The notes under the pieces were generated by a model. The model did no database searches. It saw only the letters and a list, made by a program, of their open reading frames with translations, and was not told where the DNA came from. This document shows positions 15,787 to 23,317 of a stretch of 27,388 bases of DNA, piece by piece; the stretch's first letter is position 1, and each line of letters begins with the position of its first letter. The stretch is taken from positions 1 through 27,388 of the forward strand of contig DASPSE010000112.1 in the NCBI GenBank assembly GCA_035624085.1, in the 5' to 3' direction. The translations under genes were made by a program, and so were the position numbers. Origin of the DNA: JAFAGX01 sp035624085. Lineage in GTDB: Bacteria; Acidobacteriota; Terriglobia; Terriglobales; Acidobacteriaceae.

Positions 15787-16862
15787 GTCATGCCCAGCCA
15801 AACTCCCGTCTGATTCGCGTGCTGGTAGCTGACGACAGCGCATTCATGCGCACTGCTCTGACGAGGATGATCGAGTCCGATCCTTCTCTGCGAGTGAGCG
15901 ATACCGCCCAGACGGGCAGTGAGGCGCTGGAGAAGATCCGCTTAAACCAGCCCGACGTAGTTACGCTGGATGTGGAAATGCCGGGCCTGGACGGGCTGGA
16001 AACCCTGCGCCGAATTATGAAGGATTTCCCCCGCCCGGTAATCATGGTGAGCTCTCTGACTCAGGAAGGCGCTGAAACCACTCTGGAAGCGCTTGATATC
16101 GGAGCCTTCGATTACGTTCCTAAACAGCTCTCCTATGTCTCGCTCGACATTATCAAAATCCGGGACGACTTGATCGCCAAAATCAAGGCTGCGGCCGAAA
16201 TGGGCCTGCGGTCCTTCAGGAAGCCCACAGTAAGCACAGCCGGTAGCAGCATCGTCCACAGCACGTTCACCGTCGTGCCGGAAATCATCGCACTGGGCAC
16301 TTCCACCGGAGGACCCAAAGCGCTGCAACAGATCCTGCCGCTATTACCGGCCGATCTGCCGGTAAGTGTAGTGATTGTGCAGCACATGCCTCCGGGATTC
16401 ACCGCACCCTTTGCCCACCGCCTGAATAACTTGTGCAAGATCTCGGTGCGCGAGGCCAGCCAGGGCGAGGCAATCGCACCCGGCGTGGTTTACATCGCGC
16501 CCGCCGGTCTGCACATGACTATTTCGCGCCAGGCTTCCTCGAGCGCGGCTCTTCACCTTTCCCATTGTCCAGAAGGGATGCTGCACAAACCTTCTGTGGA
16601 TGTGATGATGCTCTCGGTGGCGGATACTTTTCGCGGACTCTGCATGGGCATCATCATGACCGGCATGGGTGCCGACGGCCTTGAGGGAATGCGGGCGATC
16701 TCCAACGCGGGCGGTCTCACGGTCGGACAAGACGAGGCCAGTTGCACCGTCTACGGCATGCCTCGCTCGTGTGCGGATGCTGGGGTTCTAAGCCGAGTCG
16801 TTCCATTGGGCGATATTCCGGCAGTAATTCTGCAGGCAACGCGGTATCGGAAACGTGCCTAG
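15783..16862 (+). CDS. cheB: chemotaxis methylesterase/response regulator CheB
   Basis: CheB removes receptor methyl groups (and deamidates glutamines) when phosphorylated by CheA. The receiver domain (9-130) has Asp17/Asp18, phosphoacceptor Asp63 in TLDVEMPGLDG and Lys114. The methylesterase domain (165-355) has the catalytic triad Ser174 (LGTSTGGP), His201 (VQHMPPGFT) and Asp298 (TGMGADG). At 359 aa it is full length. The ATG at 15783 overlaps the HDOD stop; the longer frame from 15702 is not needed. The TAG stop shares a CTAG with the stop of the converging response regulator. Confidence 0.96.
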   Translation: MSHAQPNSRLIRVLVADDSAFMRTALTRMIESDPSLRVSDTAQTGSEALEKIRLNQPDVVTLDVEMPGLDGLETLRRIMKDFPRPVIMVSSLTQEGAETTLEALDIGAFDYVPKQLSYVSLDIIKIRDDLIAKIKAAAEMGLRSFRKPTVSTAGSSIVHSTFTVVPEIIALGTSTGGPKALQQILPLLPADLPVSVVIVQHMPPGFTAPFAHRLNNLCKISVREASQGEAIAPGVVYIAPAGLHMTISRQASSSAALHLSHCPEGMLHKPSVDVMMLSVADTFRGLCMGIIMTGMGADGLEGMRAISNAGGLTVGQDEASCTVYGMPRSCADAGVLSRVVPLGDIPAVILQATRYRKRA

Positions 16863-17320
16863 ATGGCGATCTCTCCCAAGTCTTTCGCCAGGACTTGCCG
16901 AACCTTTCGGAGCAGAGACTCGGCAGAGAAAGGCTTGGGCAAGTAGAACATTCCATCTTCCACAAGGCGCTTCTGCGTAACGATGTTCAAAGGATATCCG
17001 GAAATGAAAATGACTCTCAACGTAGAGTTCATCGCCCTAAGATCGTTCGCCAAGTCCCGGCCGTTTTGCCCGGGCAAAACCACGTCCGCGAGCAGAAGAT
17101 TCACTTTTTTCCTGTGACCCCGGAATCTGGTGTCCGCTTCTGCAGCGTTACGAGCTGTCAGCACGTGGTATCCTTCGCTTTCCAGAATTTCACAAGTGAT
17201 CTCGCGTACGAATGCTTCATCTTCTACTAGCAAAATGGTTCCACCGGTAACGAGTTTTTCTTTTGGCGTACTGAGCGCTGCTGCAGGCGCCGTTCCAGAA
17301 GCTAATTCCGCAAAGCTCAC
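16859..17320 (-). CDS. single-domain response regulator (153 aa)
   Basis: A stand-alone receiver domain. After a low-complexity N-terminal tail (1-27), the domain has ILLVEDEAFVREI (acidic pocket Glu33/Asp34), phosphoacceptor Asp79 in LLLADVVLPGQNGR, the IFISGY switch region and YLPKPF with the conserved lysine. The motif style (LPGQNGRDLA, FISGYP) resembles receivers attached to hybrid histidine kinases rather than classic CheY. The start is GTG 17320: GGAGG lies 6 nt upstream, whereas the longer frame from 17353 has no ribosome site. It converges with cheB. It may be a phosphate sink or alternative output for CheA, but a partner kinase elsewhere is equally possible. Confidence 0.9.
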   Translation of the reverse strand: MSFAELASGTAPAAALSTPKEKLVTGGTILLVEDEAFVREITCEILESEGYHVLTARNAAEADTRFRGHRKKVNLLLADVVLPGQNGRDLANDLRAMNSTLRVIFISGYPLNIVTQKRLVEDGMFYLPKPFSAESLLRKVRQVLAKDLGEIAI

Positions 17321-17601
17321 TTTGTTCCTCCAGACAACACGAACAATTAGCACTCAAGTCTCCATTCCCGATAAGCTACGTCCAAACGAGCAGTCCCCCT
17401 TTTTCTGAGCGACTTGCCTGCCGCAGAGCTAGAGCGGGGCTACGGCCGAAGTGGCCGGGATTATTACTTCGGGAAAGAATCGGGAACTGGCGGGGAATTT
17501 GCCCTAAATGGGTCGATGCCTAACGTGCGTCCGGAATTTTCATCCGCGGCAAAAAAAACATATCATGGGCAAAGCCGTTTCGTTCACGGCGAAAAGCTCG
17601 A

Positions 17602-18945
17602 ATGAATGCTAAAGAACATGCCGTGTGGATCGTCACGGAGCTACGCCGGACTGGTCACCAGGCGTACCTCGTCGGCGGGTGTGTCCGCGACCTCCTGCTC
17701 GGCCGCGAACCCGCCGATTTCGATGTCTCCACCGACGCCACGCCGGAACAGGTCATGGCAATCTTCCCGGAAACCTACGCCGTAGGGGCGCAGTTTGGCG
17801 TGGTGCTGGTGCCACCACCGGGAGACTTGGCAAGCAACGTCTCTCCCAAAGCGGGCGTCGTCGAGGTTGCGACCTTCCGCAGTGACATTGGATACAGCGA
17901 CGGTCGCCATCCCGACCAGGTCCGCTTCAGCAAGGATCCCAGTGAGGACGTGCGCCGCCGGGATTTCACCATCAATGGCTTATTGCTCGATCCGATCAGC
18001 AACAAGGTGCTCGATTTCGTTGATGGGCAGAAAGACCTTGCTGCCAAAATCATCCGCACCATCGGCGAGTCCGCGCAGCGTTTCGCTGAAGACAAGCTCC
18101 GTATGTTACGGGCAATCCGCTTTGCCGCGCGTTTCGACTACACAATCGAACCGAAAACGTTGCGGGCGGTTCAGAAGCTGGCTTCGCAGATTCACCAGGT
18201 TTCGCGCGAGCGCGTACGCGACGAACTTACGAAAATTCTCGTCGAGGGCCACGCCCATCCAGCTTTCCTGCTGCTCGATCAAACTGGACTATTGCATGAA
18301 CTCCTGCCGGAGATTGAAGCTATGAAAGGAGTGGCACAGCCCCCGCAGTTTCATCCCGAGGGAGATGTTTTCGTGCATACGTTGCTCCTGCTCCAAAACC
18401 TGCCTCATCCGTGTTCGCCGACCTTGGCCTGGGGAGCGCTGCTGCACGATGTAGGTAAGCCGCCAACATTCCGCTTAGCTCCTGATCGCATCCGCTTTGA
18501 CGAACACGTGGAGGTCGGCGTCAAGATGGCTGAGCACATCTGCCGGCGTTTGCGCTTTTCCAACGACGATATGGAGCGGATCCTTGCCTTGGTGGACAAT
18601 CACATGCGTTTTGCCGATGTGCAGCGCATGACGGGGTCGACTTTCAAGAAGTTTGTTCGTATCCCGGGGTTCGATGAACACCTGGAACTGCACCGCATCG
18701 ATTGCCAGGCGAGCCACGGCGACCTCAGTTTGTACCATTTCACGCGCGAGAAAATGGCTGACATCCCGCTGGCCATGATGCGCCCCGCTCCGTTGATTAC
18801 CGGCGACGATCTGATCGCCGCCGGTTATAAGCCCGGGCCGCGGTTTAGCGAGATTCTGTCAGCCGTGGAGAATGGCCAACTCGAAGGACGCCTGCAAACC
18901 AAGGGCCAAGCCATGGATCTCGTGACCCAAGAATTTCCTCTTTGA
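17602..18945 (+). CDS. cca: tRNA CCA-adding / poly(A) polymerase family nucleotidyltransferase with HD domain
   Basis: This enzyme class adds CCA to tRNA 3' ends or A tails to RNA. The head domain has GGCVRDLLLG (25-34), the metal-binding DFDVSTDA (39-46, DxD) and RRDFTINGL (119-127), followed by the neck RMLRAIRFAARF (167-178). An HD phosphohydrolase-like domain (about 251-370) has LLHDVGKP (281-288) and two further conserved histidine regions. The HD arrangement suggests the bacterial CCA-adding group, but pcnB-type activity cannot be excluded from motifs alone. The length (447 aa) is normal. The ATG has a weak ribosome site (GCGAAAAGC). The preceding 17321-17601 spacer shows no gene beyond a TTG-started frame of poor composition. 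Confidence 0.9.
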   Translation: MNAKEHAVWIVTELRRTGHQAYLVGGCVRDLLLGREPADFDVSTDATPEQVMAIFPETYAVGAQFGVVLVPPPGDLASNVSPKAGVVEVATFRSDIGYSDGRHPDQVRFSKDPSEDVRRRDFTINGLLLDPISNKVLDFVDGQKDLAAKIIRTIGESAQRFAEDKLRMLRAIRFAARFDYTIEPKTLRAVQKLASQIHQVSRERVRDELTKILVEGHAHPAFLLLDQTGLLHELLPEIEAMKGVAQPPQFHPEGDVFVHTLLLLQNLPHPCSPTLAWGALLHDVGKPPTFRLAPDRIRFDEHVEVGVKMAEHICRRLRFSNDDMERILALVDNHMRFADVQRMTGSTFKKFVRIPGFDEHLELHRIDCQASHGDLSLYHFTREKMADIPLAMMRPAPLITGDDLIAAGYKPGPRFSEILSAVENGQLEGRLQTKGQAMDLVTQEFPL

Positions 18946-19051
18946 AGCTTTTATGACGCACACCGACCCATTTCGGGAAAAATCGCAGTTTGAGACAAAA
19001 TCACTGCGTTTTCGAAAAATCTTGTCAAGCCCCCTTTTCGACAAAAATTCC

Positions 19052-19065
19052 GTCAAGCTGTTGAC
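19052..19065. promoter_or_regulatory. small dyad upstream of gatC
   Basis: GTCAA-GCTG-TTGAC is a perfect 5-bp inverted repeat, followed closely by an AT-rich TAATAT (19074-19079) that could be a -10 box. A related TTGTC...GACAA pair lies just before it (from 19022). No regulator family is assigned; this may simply be the promoter region for gatC-gatA. Confidence 0.3.
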
Positions 19066-19191
19066 TCCGTTCATAATATTTTCTCGCCAAGTGTGTCCGA
19101 AGACCCCCTCAAAACTGCTATTCTGAAATTAGAGGGTTGGAACTTCCAGGCGTACCGGCGATCCTCGCCGCTCCCCGTCAGCAGAACTCAC

Positions 19192-19527
19192 GTGAAAGTC
19201 ACCGAAAAGGACGTCGCGTACGTGGCCGACCTGGCCAACCTCGAATTGACCAGCGAGGAACGGGGACGCATGCTGCGCGACCTGAACTCCATTCTTGAGT
19301 ACGTCGATCGGCTCAACGAATTGGATACCTCGAATGTGCCACCGATGGCGCAAGTGTCGCAGCGATATGCTCCGGGCGAATCCAAGTACGCTGAGCGTTT
19401 CGCCGACGCCAGCCGCGAGGATATTCTCGAGGAGTTGCGCAAGTCGTTGCCACGGGAGGTTGCGCTGGCGAACGCTCCCGAGACGGACGGAGCGTTCTTC
19501 CGCGTGCCAAAAGTGATTGAGAGATAG
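19192..19527 (+). CDS. gatC: Asp-tRNA(Asn)/Glu-tRNA(Gln) amidotransferase subunit C
   Basis: GatC is the small subunit that holds GatA and GatB together in the amidotransferase that makes Gln-tRNA or Asn-tRNA by the indirect route. The family pattern is complete: VTEKDVAYVADLANLELTSE at the start, then a LNSILEYVDRLNELDT helix, a VPPMAQ turn, and near the end an ETDGAFFRVPKVIE-type tail. The frame extends back to 19093, but residues before the GTG at 19192 match nothing in the family; from 19192 the protein is 111 aa. No clear Shine-Dalgarno supports either start. gatA follows after 78 bp; gatB is not in this window. Confidence 0.9.
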   Translation: MKVTEKDVAYVADLANLELTSEERGRMLRDLNSILEYVDRLNELDTSNVPPMAQVSQRYAPGESKYAERFADASREDILEELRKSLPREVALANAPETDGAFFRVPKVIER

Positions 19528-19595
19528 TGGTCAGTGATCAGTGATCAGTTTAGCAACTCGCCGTCTGCTGATTACTGACCGCTGATCGCTGACCA
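19528..19595. repeat. inverted repeat filling the gatC-gatA spacer
   Basis: The left arm (19528-19548) is an iteration of TGGTCAG-TGATCAG-TGATCAG. The right arm (19568-19595), on the opposite strand, reads TGGTCAG-CGATCAG-CGGTCAG-TAATCAG. The arms are therefore made of 7-bp NGRTCAG units in opposite orientation. The element abuts the gatC stop, and its right end supplies AGGA for gatA translation. This style of GATCAG iteration is a dispersed intergenic repeat in many soil bacteria (from memory). Confidence 0.85.
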
Positions 19596-19605
19596 GGAAC
19601 TTTTT

Positions 19606-21039
19606 ATGAACCTCGGATCACTTACCATCGACGCCGCCCGCTCTGCCGTTCAAGAGCGGAAAACTACAGCCGTCGCCCTGACTGAGGCGTACTACGCGAA
19701 AATCGCAAGCGACGACCCGCAGATCGGCGCCTACCTGGCGCTCTCGAAAGATCGCGCGTTAGCGAAAGCTGCTGAGATTGATGCGCGCGCCGCCAACGGC
19801 GAAGAGCTGCCTCCGCTCGGCGGTGTTCCGGTTGGCATTAAGGATGTGATGGTCACGCGCGGGGTGCGCACAACAGCCGGCTCGAAAATCCTTGGTAGCT
19901 ACGATCCGCCTTATGACTGCACAGCGGTGGCGTGGATGGAAGCGGCTGGCGCAGTCGTGCTTGGCAAGATGAATTGCGACGAGTTTGCCATGGGATCGTC
20001 GAACGAAAATTCGGCTTGGCGTCCAGTTCGCAATCCCCGCGACTTGAGCCGCGTGCCGGGAGGCTCTTCTGGCGGGTCCGCCGCTGCGGTTGCGGCAGAT
20101 ATGGCTGTGGTCACACTCGGCTCGGATACTGGGGGTTCCATCCGTCAGCCCGCCTCGTTCTGCGGAGTGGTTGGCCTGATGCCGACGTATGGCCGCGTCT
20201 CCCGTTACGGACTAATCGCGTTCGCTTCCTCGCTCGACCACATTGGGCCGCTGAGCAAGACGGTGAAAGATGCTGCGATCGTGCTGCGGACCATCGCTGG
20301 CCGTGACCCGATGGATTCGACTTCCGCCGATGTGCCTGTTCCGGATTACGTGGCGGAGCTGGACAAACCGGTTCACGGTCTCAAAATCGGCATGGCCAAA
20401 GAATACTTCGGAGAGGGACTGGACGCGGAGGTTCGAGCTGCTATAGAAGCAGCGATTCAGAAGCTGGCGGGATTGGGCTGCGAGATCGTTCCCGTGTCCC
20501 TGCCCCATACCAAATATGCAATCCCAACGTATTACATTGTTGCGACTGCCGAGGCTTCGTCCAACCTGGCTCGCTACGACGGCGTGCGTTACGGATATAG
20601 ATCTCATGACGGGCACACGCTCTCAGAAATGTACCGGCGCAGCCGCAATCAAGGGTTTGGAACCGAAGTGAAGCGCCGCATCATGCTGGGGACTTATGCT
20701 CTGAGTGCCGGCTACTACGACGCTTACTACTTGAAAGCGCAGAAAGTTCGCACGCTGTTGGCGCAGGATTTTGAGGAAGCTTTCACGAAAGTGGATGCCA
20801 TCGTCACGCCCACCAGCCCGACCGCCGCGTTTAAGCTCGGCGAAAAGGTAGACGATCCGCTGGCAATGTATTTGGCGGACATTTACACGGTAACAGCCGA
20901 TCTCGCAGGCATTCCAGGAATTTCAGTCCCGTGCGGCCAGACGAAAGAAAAGCTGCCCATCGGTTTGCAGATTCTGGGCAAGCATTTTGACGAAGCTACG
21001 ATTCTGCGGGTGGCACATGCGTATGAACAAGCCGCGTGA
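19606..21039 (+). CDS. gatA: Asp-tRNA(Asn)/Glu-tRNA(Gln) amidotransferase subunit A
   Basis: GatA is the glutaminase subunit of the tRNA-dependent amidotransferase; it releases ammonia for GatB. It is an amidase-signature enzyme. The catalytic triad is Lys79 (GVPVGIKD), cis-Ser154 (PGGSSGGS) and nucleophile Ser178 (GSDTGGSIRQP), at the same numbers as in well-studied GatA proteins. Other family blocks are AGSKIL, NPRDLSRVPGG and GLMPTYGRVSRYGL. At 477 aa it is full length. AGGA stands about 8 nt before the ATG, at the edge of the preceding inverted repeat. The next gene converges from the other strand. Confidence 0.97.
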   Translation: MNLGSLTIDAARSAVQERKTTAVALTEAYYAKIASDDPQIGAYLALSKDRALAKAAEIDARAANGEELPPLGGVPVGIKDVMVTRGVRTTAGSKILGSYDPPYDCTAVAWMEAAGAVVLGKMNCDEFAMGSSNENSAWRPVRNPRDLSRVPGGSSGGSAAAVAADMAVVTLGSDTGGSIRQPASFCGVVGLMPTYGRVSRYGLIAFASSLDHIGPLSKTVKDAAIVLRTIAGRDPMDSTSADVPVPDYVAELDKPVHGLKIGMAKEYFGEGLDAEVRAAIEAAIQKLAGLGCEIVPVSLPHTKYAIPTYYIVATAEASSNLARYDGVRYGYRSHDGHTLSEMYRRSRNQGFGTEVKRRIMLGTYALSAGYYDAYYLKAQKVRTLLAQDFEEAFTKVDAIVTPTSPTAAFKLGEKVDDPLAMYLADIYTVTADLAGIPGISVPCGQTKEKLPIGLQILGKHFDEATILRVAHAYEQAA

Positions 21040-21061
21040 ACTCGAGTGGGCCCCAACCAAA

Positions 21062-21295
21062 TTGTCATCCTGAGCGGAGTAGCCCGAAGTCGCGTGCGAC
21101 TCGGGCTGCGGAGTCGAAGGACCTCGTGCTGGTCTCAAGTGTCAACTGGCGCAAAAAGCGAGTTTCTATCACCGCCGCTGCATGTTCTCAAAGAGAACTC
21201 CTCGCAAGGTTGTCATTGGGTTCGGCATTGGTGGGGTCCCTCGATTTTGCAGGATCGTTCGCGAGCGAACGATCCTGCGTTGCTCGGGATGACAA
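21062..21295. repeat. 234-bp element with inverted ends and internal hairpins
   Basis: The ends are TTGTCATCCTGAGC (21062-21075) and GCTCGGGATGACAA (21282-21295), inverted copies matching at 13 of 14. Inside the left part AGCCCGAAGTCGC pairs with GCGACTCGGGCT (21081-21107) with one bulge. Inside the right part GCAGGATCGTTCGC (21249-21262) pairs perfectly with GCGAACGATCCTGC (21265-21278). No transposase frame is present. It resembles the dispersed CATCCTGAGC / CGAAGGACCT repeats of Acidobacteriota. It lies between converging gatA and the FmdE gene and may also terminate both transcripts. Confidence 0.8.
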
Positions 21296-21314
21296 GACTG
21301 GGAGCGAAGTCACT

Positions 21315-21896
21315 TCACAAGGTTTCGTAATATCGTTCGCCGGCGCACCCGCGGCATAGCACTTTGCGGTCGCGCCGGACTTCACGGCGGAAGTTGATTC
21401 CTTCGCCGCAGACGTCGCAAACAATTCTTTCGCCTTTATACCCGGGAAATTCCTCGGGAGGCAGTTCCACCTTCACCCATTGCGTGGTGAACAGGTCATC
21501 ATCTGAGATTTCACGATAGGCCAGCATCTGCTGGCTATTTTTGTCGCTGATTTCAGGATGCGTTTGGCGAGCCAGGGCCTTCGATGATTCCTTGGCTGCG
21601 ATACGCACTGCTTTGCCGGTGCTGACGTCGACAAAGGTTGCTGCAACTTTGCCCCAGTCGCGGAACTTCAAGGCACGTTTGCCCAGTCGGCACCCCGTGA
21701 CCACTGCGACGGCATCGGTGGCACAGCGATCGATTTCCACAAAAGTGACGAGCCGCTTGCGGTCCTTGCCGCGGGGATCCTCGATCCCCAACTTTGCCAG
21801 GCCGAGCATAGCCAGGCGCACGCCGAGCACCTGACCAGCGCACAAGTGTCCGTGGGCCTGTTCCGCCTCGCGCAGGTATTCGTCGAGAGAGTTCAC
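21315..21896 (-). CDS. FmdE-family protein with C-terminal zinc ribbon
   Basis: The family is named after subunit E of formylmethanofuran dehydrogenase but is widespread in bacteria without methanogenesis, where its role is mostly unknown. The N-domain shows the hallmark HGHLCAGQVLG (15-25) with Cys19, then FVEIDRCATDAV (Cys58) and VTGCRLGKR (Cys69), a likely metal or cofactor site. The C-terminus has two CxxC pairs (Cys160/163 and Cys181/184), a zinc ribbon. The 193-aa length is typical for FmdE with the zinc finger. It starts at GTG 21896 and no clear ribosome site was seen. It diverges from the lipoprotein gene across a 55-bp shared promoter region. Confidence 0.88.
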   Translation of the reverse strand: MNSLDEYLREAEQAHGHLCAGQVLGVRLAMLGLAKLGIEDPRGKDRKRLVTFVEIDRCATDAVAVVTGCRLGKRALKFRDWGKVAATFVDVSTGKAVRIAAKESSKALARQTHPEISDKNSQQMLAYREISDDDLFTTQWVKVELPPEEFPGYKGERIVCDVCGEGINFRREVRRDRKVLCRGCAGERYYETL

Positions 21897-21951
21897 GTAA
21901 GACCAGTCCGTTCTCAGTCGTCAGTTAAACCAAACCAACAAGGAGAAAACC

Positions 21952-22551
21952 ATGAAGTCTAATTCTAGATCGAAAACGCTACTCGTAATGCTGCTGTCCC
22001 TTTCCCTGCTTGCGACGGGCTGCAGCGCGCAATGGATCAGCGTTGCTCTGGCCGACCTGCCGGTACTCGTGCAGATGGCTCTGAACATCGGCACGCTCGT
22101 AACCACCCTGCAGTCCGGTAATCAGCTTAGCTCAAGCGAGGCCACAGAGATTCAAAACATCGCCAACGAAGCAAGCCGGGACCTGAATCTGCTGCAGGTG
22201 CTTTATAATGAGTACAAAGCAAATCCCAGCCCCACCACAATTCAGAAAATCCAAAGTGCAATCGTCGATATCAACCAGAATCTGCCGGCGCTTTTGCAGG
22301 CTGCGCACGTCAGTGATCCAGTGCTCTCAGCCAGGATCACGGCGGCAGTCAATTTGATTTTGACCACGGTCAACAGCTTCGCCACGCTGATCCCGCAGTC
22401 TGCTGGGTCGATAACGGCACCGACGGTCGCAAAAACGCCGGTGGCAGTTCCTCATGCGTCGGATTTGAAGAAGCAGTGGAACCAGCAAGTGTGCGGGCCG
22501 AGTGGAAAAGCCGCGTTGGACTCCGCTTTGTCCCTTTGCAAGGTGAAGTAG
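21952..22551 (+). CDS. small predicted lipoprotein, function unknown (199 aa)
   Basis: Residues 1-23 are a lipoprotein signal: a basic start, a hydrophobic LLVMLLSLSLL core, then LATGC with lipidated Cys24. The Ala at -3 is less common than Leu but acceptable. The mature part is mainly amphipathic helix (about 40-150), rich in Ala, Leu, Asn and Thr. The C-terminal 30 residues carry two further cysteines. AAGGAG lies 6 nt before the ATG. No family is recognised. It is transcribed alone; the next gene converges. Confidence 0.82.
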   Translation: MKSNSRSKTLLVMLLSLSLLATGCSAQWISVALADLPVLVQMALNIGTLVTTLQSGNQLSSSEATEIQNIANEASRDLNLLQVLYNEYKANPSPTTIQKIQSAIVDINQNLPALLQAAHVSDPVLSARITAAVNLILTTVNSFATLIPQSAGSITAPTVAKTPVAVPHASDLKKQWNQQVCGPSGKAALDSALSLCKVK

Positions 22552-22606
22552 CCCCTGGCCATTGACTGCCTGAAGGTTGACCAATCCCTGACTTGATTCA
22601 CTTCCA

Positions 22607-22701
22607 CCGCACGCCGTCGCTGAGGATTTCGACAGTCCGGGCGGCTTCGGATTCCGTCCGAATGACGTCAGATGTGTCGAAATTACGGGCACGGCGTGCG
22701 G
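22607..22701. other. nested three-stem palindrome, possible structured RNA or terminator
   Basis: Three concentric perfect inverted repeats share one centre: CCGCACGCCGT (22607-22617) with ACGGCGTGCGG (22691-22701), 11 bp; ATTTCGACA (22626-22634) with TGTCGAAAT (22675-22683), 9 bp; TTCGGA (22646-22651) with TCCGAA (22657-22662), 6 bp, loop TTCCG. The internal loops between stems are nearly symmetric (8 and 7 nt; 11 and 12 nt), and one contains the palindrome TGACGTCA. It lies between converging genes and encodes no plausible protein. Confidence 0.75.
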
Positions 22702-22713
22702 CTGCCCATATTG

Positions 22714-22736
22714 GGGTAAGTCAAATAACGTTACCC
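22714..22736. terminator. hairpin spanning the pgsA stop
   Basis: GGGTAA (22714-22719) pairs with TTACCC (22731-22736) across an 11-nt loop that contains the pgsA stop codon (22721-22723). No T run follows on either strand, so termination is only suggested. Confidence 0.35.
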
Positions 22737-23317
22737 GGCGTAGGGGCATGCGAGGCGGGGTGGGGAATCGCTCGCAGCCGGTGTCCAACGACCAGAATGT
22801 AGTGAACACCGGAAATAATTGTGAAAGCGAACACCGCGCGCAGACACGTCAACCGCGTGATCGCGATCCACCGGCTGTGCTCGACTTGAAACAGTAAAAC
22901 AAATAACACCGCAGCTACTTGAGCGAAGGTGTTAGCTTTTCCGAAGATGCTTGGCCGAAAATCCCGCAAACCAGCAATCGCGTAGAGCACGGCGCTCGCC
23001 GCCAGAATCGAAGCGTCCCGGCTGAAAACCAGCACGGTAAACTTCCATGGAATCTTGTGCAGGATCGAGAGCACCAGGAATACAGTGCTGAGCAGCAGCT
23101 TATCGGCAATCGGGTCGAGATATTGCCCCAAGACTGTTTGCTGCTTCAGCGTGCGGGCCAGCAGACCATCCAAGCCATCGCTGAGGCCGGCGAACACGAA
23201 CAAAATCAGAGCCGAGCGGTAGTGTCCCTCCACGAGTTTGATCACGATGAAAGGTAGGAACACCATGCGCAGGAGGGTAAGTTGATTGGGAAAGGTCAAA
23301 ACTTGCGACAGCTTCAC
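22721..23317 (-). CDS. pgsA: CDP-alcohol phosphatidyltransferase (PgsA-type)
   Basis: An inner-membrane enzyme joining a CDP-diacylglycerol lipid to an alcohol, most likely glycerol-3-phosphate (phosphatidylglycerolphosphate synthase). The signature D-x2-DG-x2-AR-x8-G-x3-D-x3-D is complete: Asp47, Asp50, Gly51, Ala54, Arg55, Gly64, Asp68, Asp72. Several membrane segments surround it, and the N-terminal PNQLTLLRM is typical of PgsA. The length (198 aa) is normal. It starts at GTG 23317 with AGGAG 5 nt upstream. The start overlaps the stop of the preceding gene as GTGA. The exact alcohol substrate is inferred from overall resemblance. Confidence 0.88.
   Translation of the reverse strand: MKLSQVLTFPNQLTLLRMVFLPFIVIKLVEGHYRSALILFVFAGLSDGLDGLLARTLKQQTVLGQYLDPIADKLLLSTVFLVLSILHKIPWKFTVLVFSRDASILAASAVLYAIAGLRDFRPSIFGKANTFAQVAAVLFVLLFQVEHSRWIAITRLTCLRAVFAFTIISGVHYILVVGHRLRAIPHPASHAPTPGNVI

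Noticed and set aside
17414..17605. 63-codon frame overlapping the start of the CCA enzyme as ATGA
   Set aside because: It needs a TTG start without ribosome site and has low-complexity Gly/Ser/Arg composition; the overlap looks accidental.
22607..22740. Integron attC site
   Set aside because: No RYYYAAC/GTTRRRY core pair at the ends, no integrase and no cassette array nearby.
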